From RGIG3872 sp045660245 (lineage in GTDB: Bacteria; Bacillota; Clostridia; Christensenellales; UBA1242), in the NCBI GenBank assembly GCA_045660245.1, contig JAZRDJ010000081.1:1-14365 (forward strand): a DNA stretch of 14,365 bases. The letters are read 5' to 3'. A program made the translations under genes and the position numbers. The notes under the pieces are model-generated. The model made no database searches and was not told where the DNA came from. It saw only the letters and a list, made by a program, of their open reading frames with translations. Shown here piece by piece: positions 7,353-13,966 of the stretch. Every line of letters starts with the position of its first letter. Within the stretch, counting starts at the first letter, position 1.

Positions 7353-9581
7353 CTATTGAATTATCTTCAAATTTGCGAATTTCAATGAAAGTGTCTTGTT
7401 TCCGCATGAGTCAAACTTGATTGTGATGTACCCCGAATTCATGTCAGTCACAGGAATGATCACCTCACCGCGCCCAAGATGCGGATGCTCAACAATTGTC
7501 CCTTTTTGGAAACTCTTGTACGCAGTTTTTGGAACACCAGTGAGAGAACTTGCGAGACACTTTTCTTGTGGCTTTTCTTCCTCTGGTTCTGCGTCTGGAT
7601 TGTCGCGGAATTTCTTGAGAATTCGCTCTCTATCTGAAAGTGTGTCACCAGCCCTCGCGCTGTGTGTCACGCCATCATCACTCTTGCATTCAGCGAGAAA
7701 TCTCGATGGCACGGTATAATCCGATCTTTTGCTTTCAAACGAAAATTTTGTGCGAGGACGTGTCAAGAAAAGTCGCTCCTTTGCCCTTGTGATTGCGACA
7801 TACATGAGTCTTCGTTCTTCCTCGAGTTCATTGTCATCATCACTGTTGATCGCACGTGAAAGCGGAAACAAGTGTTCATTCAGACCAATCACAAAGACAA
7901 CTTTGAACTCAAGTCCTTTTGCCGCGTGCACAGTGATCAATGACACAGAATTGTCCTCATCATCCATTGAGTCAATGTCACGATAAAGTGTGATCGATGA
8001 CAAATAATCTTCCATTGTTGGATTTTCATTTGCATCTTCAAACTCTTTGACTGAAATCAAAAAGTCATCGATGTTCATGCGTCTTGCAAGATCTTCTTCT
8101 GACTCTCCTGAAAGTGCAGCCTTGATGCCAGATTTTTCAATCACGTATTTGGTGAACTCATAAAGTGAGAGTTCGGATTGTTTTTTGTTGAAGTCGTCAT
8201 ACATCTCGGCAACTGGTGCGAGTTTTTTGCGGAGCGCACCAACGTCAAATTCATCATTAATCAACACTTCAAACATACTCACTCTGCATTGTTCTGCAAC
8301 CATTTCAATGTTTCCCATGCTGACATCACCAATGCCTTTTTTCGGGAAAGCGAGTACTCTCCTCACTGCATCATTGTCAAGAGGATTGACAAGAAGTCTC
8401 AAATATGCAGTGACGTCCTTGATTTCCTTTCTTTCAAAGAACTTGTGGCCACCATACACCTTGTATGGAATGCCATAAGTTATCATCTTTTCTTCAACCA
8501 CACGAGAGAGCGAGTTCACACGCATGAGGATCGCAAAGTCGCGGTAATTGTAACCAGAATAAGCGCAAAGGCTTTTGATTGTCTCGGCGACATATTCTGC
8601 CTCTTCGGTCTCGTTGTATGAAGTGTATTCCTCAACTCTTGCACCACTGCCCTGTTTTGTCCAGAGATTTTTCTCCATGCGATTGAAATTCTTTTTGATG
8701 AGTTTGTTTGCGATTGTGAGGATATTTTTTGTAGATCTATAATTTTGTTCAAGTTTGAACACTTTTGTCCCGGCAAAGTCTTTTGAGAAAGAAAGAATAT
8801 TTCCAACCTCAGCACCGCGCCAAGAATAAATGCACTGATCCTCATCACCAACAGCAAAAACATTCATATTTTCCCCGCCAAGGAGTTTCACGAGTTCATA
8901 CTGCACAGTGTTGGTGTCTTGAAACTCGTCAACATGAATATATTTGAACATATTTTGATAATAAGCCAACGTTTCTGGACTGTTTGCAAAGAGCATGTAT
9001 GTCTTGTTCAAGAGATCATCAAAGTCCATGGCATTTGACTTTTTGAGTTCTGCCTCGTAGCGTTTGTAGCATTCAACAATATCGTTCCTCTTTGACCTGA
9101 ACGTGACAAACTCACCATATGAGTCTGGAAGCAAAAGATGGTTTTTTGCATTTGAAATGTGGTATGCAATCGAGTCTGCCCCAAGAGTTGTTCCTACCTC
9201 ATCAACAATCTTTTTGATGATTTTTTCAGAATCTGTATCGGAATAAATGGAAAAACTCTTTGTATAACCAATCTTGTCTGCCTCGCGTCTCAAAATTCTC
9301 GCACACATTGCATGGAAAGTGCAAACCCACATTTCACTCGCGTTTTCAATCATCAAAGCAAGGCGTTCTTTCATTTCATTTGCTGCCTTGTTTGTGAAGG
9401 TTATTGCGAGAATATTTGATGGTTGAACCCCAAGATCTCGAACCAAATGAGCAATTCTGTGTGTGAGCATTCTGGTCTTTCCAGACCCCGCGCCCGCAGT
9501 GACCAAAACTGGACCAGTCTGTACCGATGCTGGAGCGCGTTGTTCTTCATTCAAATTGTCAAGAATTTTGCTGTCTAACAT
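7353..9581 (-). CDS. pcrA: ATP-dependent DNA helicase PcrA/UvrD
   Basis: Superfamily 1A 3'-5' helicase that removes proteins from DNA and acts in repair and in resolving replication-transcription conflicts. It has 742 residues, typical for PcrA. Visible motifs are: a Q-type motif with NEEQRAP near residue 11; Walker A AGAGSGKT (29-36); motif Ia TFTNKAA (61-67); motif II DEFQDT (218-223); motif III GDEDQCIYSWRGA (245-257); motif IV QNYRS (279-283); motif V VHAAKGLEF (551-559); and motif VI around RRLMYVAITRAKERL (590-604). The C-terminal RNA-polymerase-binding Tudor-like domain is recognisable in GTIVEHPHLGRGEVI (about 694-708). The ATG at 9581 follows AAAAGGAT at a somewhat long spacing. It has its own promoter and precedes ligA. 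Confidence 0.97.
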   Translation of the reverse strand: MLDSKILDNLNEEQRAPASVQTGPVLVTAGAGSGKTRMLTHRIAHLVRDLGVQPSNILAITFTNKAANEMKERLALMIENASEMWVCTFHAMCARILRREADKIGYTKSFSIYSDTDSEKIIKKIVDEVGTTLGADSIAYHISNAKNHLLLPDSYGEFVTFRSKRNDIVECYKRYEAELKKSNAMDFDDLLNKTYMLFANSPETLAYYQNMFKYIHVDEFQDTNTVQYELVKLLGGENMNVFAVGDEDQCIYSWRGAEVGNILSFSKDFAGTKVFKLEQNYRSTKNILTIANKLIKKNFNRMEKNLWTKQGSGARVEEYTSYNETEEAEYVAETIKSLCAYSGYNYRDFAILMRVNSLSRVVEEKMITYGIPYKVYGGHKFFERKEIKDVTAYLRLLVNPLDNDAVRRVLAFPKKGIGDVSMGNIEMVAEQCRVSMFEVLINDEFDVGALRKKLAPVAEMYDDFNKKQSELSLYEFTKYVIEKSGIKAALSGESEEDLARRMNIDDFLISVKEFEDANENPTMEDYLSSITLYRDIDSMDDEDNSVSLITVHAAKGLEFKVVFVIGLNEHLFPLSRAINSDDDNELEEERRLMYVAITRAKERLFLTRPRTKFSFESKRSDYTVPSRFLAECKSDDGVTHSARAGDTLSDRERILKKFRDNPDAEPEEEKPQEKCLASSLTGVPKTAYKSFQKGTIVEHPHLGRGEVIIPVTDMNSGYITIKFDSCGNKTLSLKFANLKIIQ

Positions 9582-9624
9582 AAAAAATTTTTATCCTTTT
9601 CAAGATTTCATACTTTCAAGGACA

Positions 9625-9653
9625 AGTATACCACAAAAAATCAAAAATTTCAA
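9625..9653 (-). promoter_or_regulatory. Putative sigma-A promoter of pcrA-ligA
   Basis: On the minus strand TTGAAA (9648-9653), a 17-base spacer and TATACT (9625-9630) form a good sigma-A promoter, strengthened by TGTGG directly before the -10 (extended -10). The predicted leader is about 37 bases. It lies between the stop of the 105-residue gene and pcrA, where I see no convincing terminator, so read-through from upstream is also possible. Confidence 0.75.
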
Positions 9654-9684
9654 AGCAATTCAAGCATCATTTTGAACCAAAAAA

Positions 9685-10002
9685 TCAAGACTGCAATTTC
9701 TTTTTGATCAGTCCATAACGCTTTGTGAGATCCAAAAGGTATTTGTCCTTTTCAGCATCAGAAAGATCATCAAAAACCTCATGATCAATGAGTTTCCCGA
9801 TTGGCGAGAAAATGTCCGGATTGCTCTCGAGCATCTTTTTGACTTTTGGAAACAGTGGATCCTCCTCCACTGGTTTCATTTTGCCTGCACTGATGAAATA
9901 AGACGCCCGAACAGAAAGTGCTTTGCTCGTTGTCTTTTCTTTTGTTTCACTTGCCATTTGCAATCTATTTTTCGCACGTTTTGCCAAATTTTTGAATGTC
10001 AT
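9685..10002 (-). CDS. Small hypothetical protein, 105 residues
   Basis: Unrecognised. The N-terminus is strongly basic (FKNLAKRAKNRLQ) and there is no signal peptide or membrane segment. A central SVRASYFISAG stretch is followed by a charged, probably helical C-terminal half with an acidic PVEEDPLFPKV segment and IGKLIDHEVF. The frame can start at 10008 (107 residues), but GGGG lies only 4 bases from that ATG and 10 bases from the ATG at 10002, so I prefer the latter. Codon use resembles the neighbours and the frame is intact, which supports a real gene. It lies between rpsU (with its own terminator) and the pcrA promoter. The basic start would fit nucleic acid binding, but that is only a guess. 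Confidence 0.75.
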   Translation of the reverse strand: MTFKNLAKRAKNRLQMASETKEKTTSKALSVRASYFISAGKMKPVEEDPLFPKVKKMLESNPDIFSPIGKLIDHEVFDDLSDAEKDKYLLDLTKRYGLIKKKLQS

Positions 10003-10217
10003 AACCATTATTCCCCATATTGTTTTTTATATATTGTCCACTCACAAACAAAATGTGCAAAGGACAACAGTTACGACTATATCAAACGATCGATCACTTT
10101 TGATCACTCACGCAAAACAAACCACTTTTCGCAAAAGTAACAACATTTTTGACATGAAAGTGCAAATCACATAACAAAATGTAAAAACATTGTCGATATT
10201 TCAAAAAAACAGGCAAC
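10003..10217. other. Intergenic region upstream of the 105-residue gene
   Basis: About 215 bases without a supportable gene. It holds an imperfect dyad close to the 105-residue gene: TTGTCC (10034-10039) pairs with GGACAA (10062-10067), and inside it CACA (10043-10046) pairs with TGTG (10054-10057). It also holds two GATCAC copies (10092-10097 and 10102-10107) with a 10-base period, next to CGATCG at 10087. I could not pick a confident promoter for the 105-residue gene; candidate -10 sequences near 10020-10032 (TATATA) lack a matching -35. Confidence 0.5.
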
Positions 10218-10249
10218 AAAAAACCCAGACAACAAACAATTGTCTGGGT
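10218..10249 (-). terminator. Rho-independent terminator after rpsU
   Basis: A 10-bp stem, ACCCAGACAA (10223-10232) against TTGTCTGGGT (10240-10249), encloses a 7-base loop. The A-run at 10218-10223 gives U residues after the stem in minus-strand RNA. It lies 25 bases after the rpsU stop and separates rpsU from the 105-residue gene. Confidence 0.9.
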
Positions 10250-10274
10250 GAAATTTTGAATGCTTTGACCAATA

Positions 10275-10454
10275 TTAACCTTTGCGGTTTCTCTTTTGAG
10301 CAGCCTCTGATTTCTTTTTTCTCTTCACGCTAGGAGATACATAAAATTCTTTCTTTCTGATATCACCGATGATACCATCTTTTTGGCATTTTCTCTTGAA
10401 TCTCTTGATAGCACTTTCCAAGTTTTCATTTTCGCCTACTTTGATTGTTGACAT
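10275..10454 (-). CDS. rpsU: 30S ribosomal protein S21
   Basis: Small basic protein of the 30S subunit that takes part in translation initiation. The 59-residue product starts MSTIKVGENENLESAIKRFK, continues with the conserved RKCQKDGII segment and ends in the typical basic tail containing PSVKRKKKSEAA. Length and sequence match Gram-positive S21. The ATG at 10454 has a very strong ribosome binding site, GGGAGGTG at 10463-10470, with GGAGG about 10 bases from the start. It has a near-consensus promoter and an intrinsic terminator, so it can be made as a short monocistronic RNA. It also follows rsmE-mtaB-HIT, a familiar clostridial order, and no terminator is seen after the HIT gene. Confidence 0.97.
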   Translation of the reverse strand: MSTIKVGENENLESAIKRFKRKCQKDGIIGDIRKKEFYVSPSVKRKKKSEAAQKRNRKG

Positions 10455-10490
10455 GACTTTTTCACCTCCCTAGCACATAAATTTGAATAG

Positions 10491-10519
10491 ATAATATCAC
10501 AAAAAAACACAGGTGTCAA
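10491..10519 (-). promoter_or_regulatory. Sigma-A promoter of rpsU
   Basis: On the minus strand a perfect TTGACA (10514-10519), a 17-base spacer and TATTAT (10491-10496), with TGTGA just before the -10 as an extended element. This is the strongest promoter in the window, matching the high demand for a ribosomal protein. It lies between the HIT stop at 10535 and the rpsU ribosome binding site, giving a leader of about 30 bases. Confidence 0.88.
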
Positions 10520-10534
10520 CCGGAAAAACAAAAA

Positions 10535-10948
10535 TTATTCCATTATCTGAAGCCTGAGTTTTTCAGCCACAACTGCAAGGTCTTCAGTTGATGGTTTTTC
10601 TGGTCTTGCAAAGTTGATTCCATCACCCACTTTCCTTGGCAAAATGTGAATGTGCAAATGCATAACTTCCTGCCCTGCTGAAGAGCCTGAATTGATGTAA
10701 ATATTGATTCCATCAGCATAACCAATGTTCACATAATGCTGAGCAATCTCCTGCGCAATTTGAAGGGTATAAGCAAATGTGTCGCTGTCAGCGTCCACGA
10801 GATTTTCAGCATGCTTTTTTGGTATCACAAGAGTGTGTCCCTCTGGATCATTAGTGATGTCCAAAAATGCAAGCACCTCTTCATCTTCATAAATTTTGTA
10901 GCATGGGATTTCTCCATTTGCGATTTTGCAGAACAAACAATTTTCCAT
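10535..10948 (-). CDS. HIT family protein (histidine triad nucleotide-binding)
   Basis: Histidine triad hydrolase of the Hint type, which cleaves nucleoside phosphoramidates or acyl-adenylates; the physiological substrate in bacteria is not settled. The 137-residue protein begins MENCLFCKIANGEIP, typical of Hint proteins, and carries the active-site triad H97-L-H99-I-H101 in the stretch HLHIHILP. The frame remains open upstream to 11035, but AGGAG lies 10 bases from the ATG at 10948, and family length and the Met before ENCLFC fix this start. It lies 25 bases after mtaB and upstream of rpsU, a conserved neighbourhood in clostridia. Confidence 0.94.
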   Translation of the reverse strand: MENCLFCKIANGEIPCYKIYEDEEVLAFLDITNDPEGHTLVIPKKHAENLVDADSDTFAYTLQIAQEIAQHYVNIGYADGINIYINSGSSAGQEVMHLHIHILPRKVGDGINFARPEKPSTEDLAVVAEKLRLQIME

Positions 10949-10973
10949 TTTCAAATTTCTCCTTTTTTTACTT

Positions 10974-12278
10974 TTATTTGACCGGTGTCCACAACGTTGC
11001 CTTTGCACCATCTTTGAACACTTCCTTGATTTCAACTTTCACGAGATCATTTGCCTTGAGTTTTTCTTGAGTTTGAATGTAGCATTTGACAAAGTTTCCA
11101 GAGTGCCCCACAAAAAAACCATCTTTTTCTTGCTCTACAATCACATCTTGAACAGAGCCAATCATTCTCTTTGTGAAAGAATCACGCATCATGCACGCAA
11201 GAACGCCAAGCCTCTTTGCCCTTTCCTTTGCCTCTTCTCCAGTCACAACGCTCGTCATCTTTGATGCCACCGTTCCATCACGCTTTGAGAATGGGAACAC
11301 ATGCATCCATGCAAAACCAATCTTTTTGCAATTTTCAAATGTAGTTTCGAACTGATCAGCGGTTTCTGTCGGAAAACCAACGATCACATCGGTTGTGATT
11401 GCAGCATCTGGGAAATAAGATCTGATCATTTCGACTTTTTCCATGTACTCAGCAATTGTATATTTTCTGTTCATTTTCATGAGTGTCTCATCACACCCGC
11501 TCTGCATTGAAAGATGAAAGTGTGGTTGAAAGTTCAAGTGTTTTCCGAGTTCGTCCAAAAGTTCTTTCGTGATGACACGAACCTCAAGGCTCGAGAACCT
11601 GAATTTGACAGTTCTGCCTGCAAACAACTTGACAACATCAACGAGCGAAACATTTTGATTTTCAAGATCTTTGCCATATGCTGAAACATTGATGCCAGTA
11701 ATCACAATTTCGTTTGTTGTCTTTTCGAGATTTTCAATTTCAGAGAGAATTGAAGTCAAACTTCTGCTCCTCTCACGCCCACGAAGATAAGGAATCAAGC
11801 AATATGAACAAAAGTTGTTGCAACCGTCCTGAATTTTGATGACTGCACGCGCTCTTGTGTGTTTTGAAGAATATGAATCGTTGTAAACTTTTTCAACAGT
11901 TTTGCTTGATCGAACTGTTGTCATTTCTTCACCAGAAATGAGTTTTGCGAGTTTGAGTTTGTTGTTTGTGCCAAGCACATATTTCACATTTTCAAACTTC
12001 AAGAACTGGTCTGAATTGTGTTCACTCGCGCAACCACAGACATAAATTTCCGCATGAGGATTGAGTTTCAAAATCTTTGCAATGAGCCCCCTGCTTTTTC
12101 TCTCTGCTTCGTTCGTGACTGCACAGGTTGAGATGACATAAATATCTGAAACCACAAGTCCATTTTGACATTCAAAACCTTTTGCTTCAAGATATGCAGA
12201 AATTGACTCTGCCTCGTATGTATTCACTTTGCAACCAAGAGTCAAAAACGCAACTTTTTTAATTTGTTTTTGTTTCAT
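10974..12278 (-). CDS. mtaB: tRNA t6A37 methylthiotransferase MtaB
   Basis: Radical SAM methylthiotransferase that converts N6-threonylcarbamoyladenosine at tRNA position 37 to its 2-methylthio form. It has 434 residues. The N-terminal MTTase domain carries C16 (LGCKVNTYE), C52 (STCAVTNEA) and C83 (CGCAS) for the auxiliary 4Fe-4S cluster. The radical SAM cluster is C153, C157 and C160 in DGCNNFCSYC. A C-terminal TRAM-like domain covers about residues 370-430. The LGCKVNTYE and AVTNEAE signatures favour MtaB over MiaB or RimO. The start ATG overlaps the rsmE stop by one base (TAATG), with GGGGG about 7 bases upstream inside rsmE, which indicates translational coupling. HIT and rpsU follow. Confidence 0.94.
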   Translation of the reverse strand: MKQKQIKKVAFLTLGCKVNTYEAESISAYLEAKGFECQNGLVVSDIYVISTCAVTNEAERKSRGLIAKILKLNPHAEIYVCGCASEHNSDQFLKFENVKYVLGTNNKLKLAKLISGEEMTTVRSSKTVEKVYNDSYSSKHTRARAVIKIQDGCNNFCSYCLIPYLRGRERSRSLTSILSEIENLEKTTNEIVITGINVSAYGKDLENQNVSLVDVVKLFAGRTVKFRFSSLEVRVITKELLDELGKHLNFQPHFHLSMQSGCDETLMKMNRKYTIAEYMEKVEMIRSYFPDAAITTDVIVGFPTETADQFETTFENCKKIGFAWMHVFPFSKRDGTVASKMTSVVTGEEAKERAKRLGVLACMMRDSFTKRMIGSVQDVIVEQEKDGFFVGHSGNFVKCYIQTQEKLKANDLVKVEIKEVFKDGAKATLWTPVK

Positions 12279-13003
12279 TACTTCGCCCCCAAAAGAACAA
12301 GTGCAGGGAGAACAATCCCCGCAGTTTCTGCCCTGAGGATTCTCTCTCCAAGGCCAACCGGAACAGCACCTGAATCAACGATTTTTTGTGCTTCTTCTGC
12401 CGAAAAACCGCCTTCTGCGCCAACAATTACGGCAATATTCATTAAATTTTGCGTTTTTTGAAGAACTGAAGCAATTTGATTTTCCGCCTCACACTCATAT
12501 GCAAAGAGCACCATGTCATAGTTTTTGATACAATCAAGCATTTGATCAAATTTGAGTTCCCTGTCTGTTTTTGTGATCACGCTTGCGCCACATTGTTTGC
12601 AGGCAGAAATTACAATTTTTTCTAGTTTTTCAATATTCTTGTTGCCCACTTTCACATCAGAAAATTGACTTTCAAAATGCACAATTTCATACACCCCAAG
12701 TTCAGTGCATTTTTGAACAACTGTTGAGAGTTTGTCGCCTTTCATGAGCGCCTGAAAAAGTGTCACTTTTTTTTGCGGAAAACCAACGCCTTTTTCTTTT
12801 TTGTGAACGTGAACTATTGCGTACTTTTTGGCAATCTCTGTGATTGTTCCATCATAGTCAAATGTGTCACCACAAAAAAGTGTCACACTCTCTCCAACTC
12901 TTGATCTCATCACAGAAGAAAGGTGCACAAATTCCTCACCTTCAAGTTTGACATTTTCGCCAACTTGTATATCTTGATTTACATAATATCTTTTGTTTTT
13001 CAT
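12278..13003 (-). CDS. rsmE: 16S rRNA m3U1498 methyltransferase RsmE
   Basis: SPOUT-class enzyme that methylates N3 of U1498 in 16S rRNA. It has 241 residues, the usual length. The N-terminal PUA-like domain covers about residues 1-70. The C-terminal SPOUT knot shows KGDKLSTVVQKCTELGV (88-104), GAEGGFS (195-201) and LGERILRAETA (218-228), the SAM-binding loops of the family. The ATG at 13003 gives an N-terminus like the family's (KRYYVNQ), yet no purine-rich ribosome binding site is visible upstream. The start is only about 20 bases from the terminator of the preceding gene, and a promoter placed there would make the mRNA almost leaderless. It overlaps mtaB by one base. Confidence 0.94.
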   Translation of the reverse strand: MKNKRYYVNQDIQVGENVKLEGEEFVHLSSVMRSRVGESVTLFCGDTFDYDGTITEIAKKYAIVHVHKKEKGVGFPQKKVTLFQALMKGDKLSTVVQKCTELGVYEIVHFESQFSDVKVGNKNIEKLEKIVISACKQCGASVITKTDRELKFDQMLDCIKNYDMVLFAYECEAENQIASVLQKTQNLMNIAVIVGAEGGFSAEEAQKIVDSGAVPVGLGERILRAETAGIVLPALVLLGAK

Positions 13004-13009
13004 AATTAT

Positions 13010-13038
13010 ATTTTACCACATATAAAAAAAGATGTGAA
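13010..13038 (-). promoter_or_regulatory. Putative rsmE promoter, possibly leaderless
   Basis: On the minus strand TTCACA (13033-13038), a 17-base spacer and TAAAAT (13010-13015), with TGTGG directly before the -10 (extended -10). The expected start of transcription, about 7 bases past the -10, falls at the A of the rsmE ATG. The -35 lies inside the stem of the upstream terminator. Spacing and the extended element support it; it has not been proven. Confidence 0.55.
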
Positions 13039-13056
13039 GCAGTTTTCACATCTTTT
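13024..13056 (-). terminator. Rho-independent terminator after the 208-residue gene
   Basis: A 12-bp stem, AAAAGATGTGAA (13027-13038) against TTCACATCTTTT (13045-13056), with a 6-base loop. The A-run 13024-13030 gives a U-run in minus-strand RNA. It lies 12 bases after the stop of the 208-residue gene and before rsmE. The plus strand also has T residues after the stem, so it could work in both directions, though no plus-strand gene ends here. Confidence 0.88.
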
Positions 13057-13067
13057 ATTTTTCTGCA

Positions 13068-13694
13068 TTACTTTTGGTTTTCATCTGTATGCAATGGTTT
13101 TCCAACTGTTATATTTTCTGAATTCTCAACCGTTTTTCGATAAATCCTGATTTGCTCAAGATGACCAAAGAAATCATCACTCATCTCAAAAGCATGATTG
13201 CCAACAAGCGCATCAGTTGCATTTTGAACAATCTCATAACCGAATGAATCGAACGTTTCAAACAATCCTGATATATCTCTGCCATTGAGTTCAACTGAAA
13301 CTGGATAAAATGTGTTGATATATGGTCTGATTTGGAGTTCATCATTGAACCCAGCCTTATGGCGAACAGGAAGAGAAACTTGAATTTCATTCACGCATTT
13401 TGAGTTTGAAAGTAGTGCGTTCAAAAACGGATAAGGGCTGCTGTCCCCAAACACCCTTTCATTCAAATAATCTTCAAAAACTGCTGGATTAATGCCAAGT
13501 CTCCACAAATCTTCATGGTCATAAGCCGCGCGAATCACATGCTTGTCCGAAAGCACGCCTTCTTGATTCCACTTGTTGTTGTTTGTATATGCCTCAATAA
13601 TCACGCTCAAAACCACACCATGTGTGTGTTTTTCAATTTCAGCATAAGTCAAAACGTTGTAAGCACCTTGTTGTTCTTCATCAATTGCGATCAT
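13068..13694 (-). CDS. Hypothetical protein, 208 residues, in the usual prmA position
   Basis: Unrecognised. The frame continues upstream to 13754, but GGGAGAT at 13702-13707 lies 8 bases from the ATG at 13694 and the extra segment covers the promoter, so I use the shorter start, MIAIDEEQQGAYN. The protein is soluble and rather acidic, with no signal peptide, membrane helix or known motif that I can see. Features are an HTHGVVLSVIIEAY segment, an aromatic and acidic middle, and a polar tail. It is a self-contained unit with its own promoter and terminator between dnaJ and rsmE. In many Firmicutes prmA occupies this place, but this protein lacks a SAM-binding glycine motif and is not PrmA. Codon use matches the neighbours. 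Function unknown. Confidence 0.82.
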   Translation of the reverse strand: MIAIDEEQQGAYNVLTYAEIEKHTHGVVLSVIIEAYTNNNKWNQEGVLSDKHVIRAAYDHEDLWRLGINPAVFEDYLNERVFGDSSPYPFLNALLSNSKCVNEIQVSLPVRHKAGFNDELQIRPYINTFYPVSVELNGRDISGLFETFDSFGYEIVQNATDALVGNHAFEMSDDFFGHLEQIRIYRKTVENSENITVGKPLHTDENQK

Positions 13695-13724
13695 AAATTT
13701 ATCTCCCAAAATATTTATACAAAC

Positions 13725-13754
13725 ATAATAGCACAATGCTTGATACAAATTCAA
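13725..13754 (-). promoter_or_regulatory. Sigma-A promoter of the 208-residue gene
   Basis: On the minus strand TTGAAT (13749-13754), an 18-base spacer and TATTAT (13725-13730), with TGTGC before the -10 as an extended element. The predicted leader is about 25-30 bases and includes the GGGAGAT ribosome binding site. It lies directly after the dnaJ terminator. Confidence 0.75.
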
Positions 13755-13762
13755 TACAAAAC

Positions 13763-13795
13763 AAAAAAAAAGACACGAAAATTCGCATCTTTTTT
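13763..13795 (-). terminator. Rho-independent terminator after dnaJ
   Basis: AAAAGACACGAA (13768-13779) pairs with TTCGCATCTTTT (13782-13793), with two G-U pairs in RNA. The A-run from 13763 gives a long U-run in minus-strand RNA. It lies 9 bases after the dnaJ stop and ends that operon. Confidence 0.8.
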
Positions 13796-13804
13796 ATATA
13801 TTTG

Positions 13805-13966
13805 TTATTTCACACTATCAGCAAAATTTTTGCGTTTTGTATAACTGTTTTTTGAAATACTCTTGTCGAGTTCTGCGATTAGTTCTTTTTCGCGTTTTCC
13901 AAGAGTTTTTGGCATTTCAACAACGATTGTTGCAATGAGATCGCCATAACCATTGCGGTTGAGGAT
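13805..13966 (-). pseudogene. dnaJ: C-terminal fragment of chaperone DnaJ, 5' part lost at a junction
   Basis: Only the last ~53 codons are present, ending in SVK and TAA at 13805. LNRNGYGDLIATIVVEMPKTL matches the end of the DnaJ C-terminal substrate-binding domain (consensus GxGxP.L.. GDL.V.V.VEVPK), and a charged helical tail follows. Position upstream of rsmE fits the common dnaJ-(prmA)-rsmE order. Upstream of about 13,966 the similarity stops: the expected glycine-rich segment is one residue short (GSGQI) and the frame reaches a TAA near 14,034. The J domain, Gly/Phe region and zinc repeats are absent and are replaced by plus-strand coding sequence. The fragment probably comes from an intact gene cut by misassembly or rearrangement. 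Confidence 0.82.

Noticed and set aside
8178..8621. Plus-strand 147-codon frame opposite pcrA
   Set aside because: Mirror frame inside the helicase gene, with no start signals or motifs.
10149..10177. Plus-strand TTGACA followed by 17 bases and TAACAA, suggesting an antisense or small RNA promoter
   Set aside because: The -10 matches the consensus at only three positions, and there is no gene or plus-strand terminator downstream.
10949..11035. 29-residue N-terminal extension of the HIT protein
   Set aside because: It overlaps the end of mtaB and has no family match. AGGAG lies 10 bases before the ATG at 10948.
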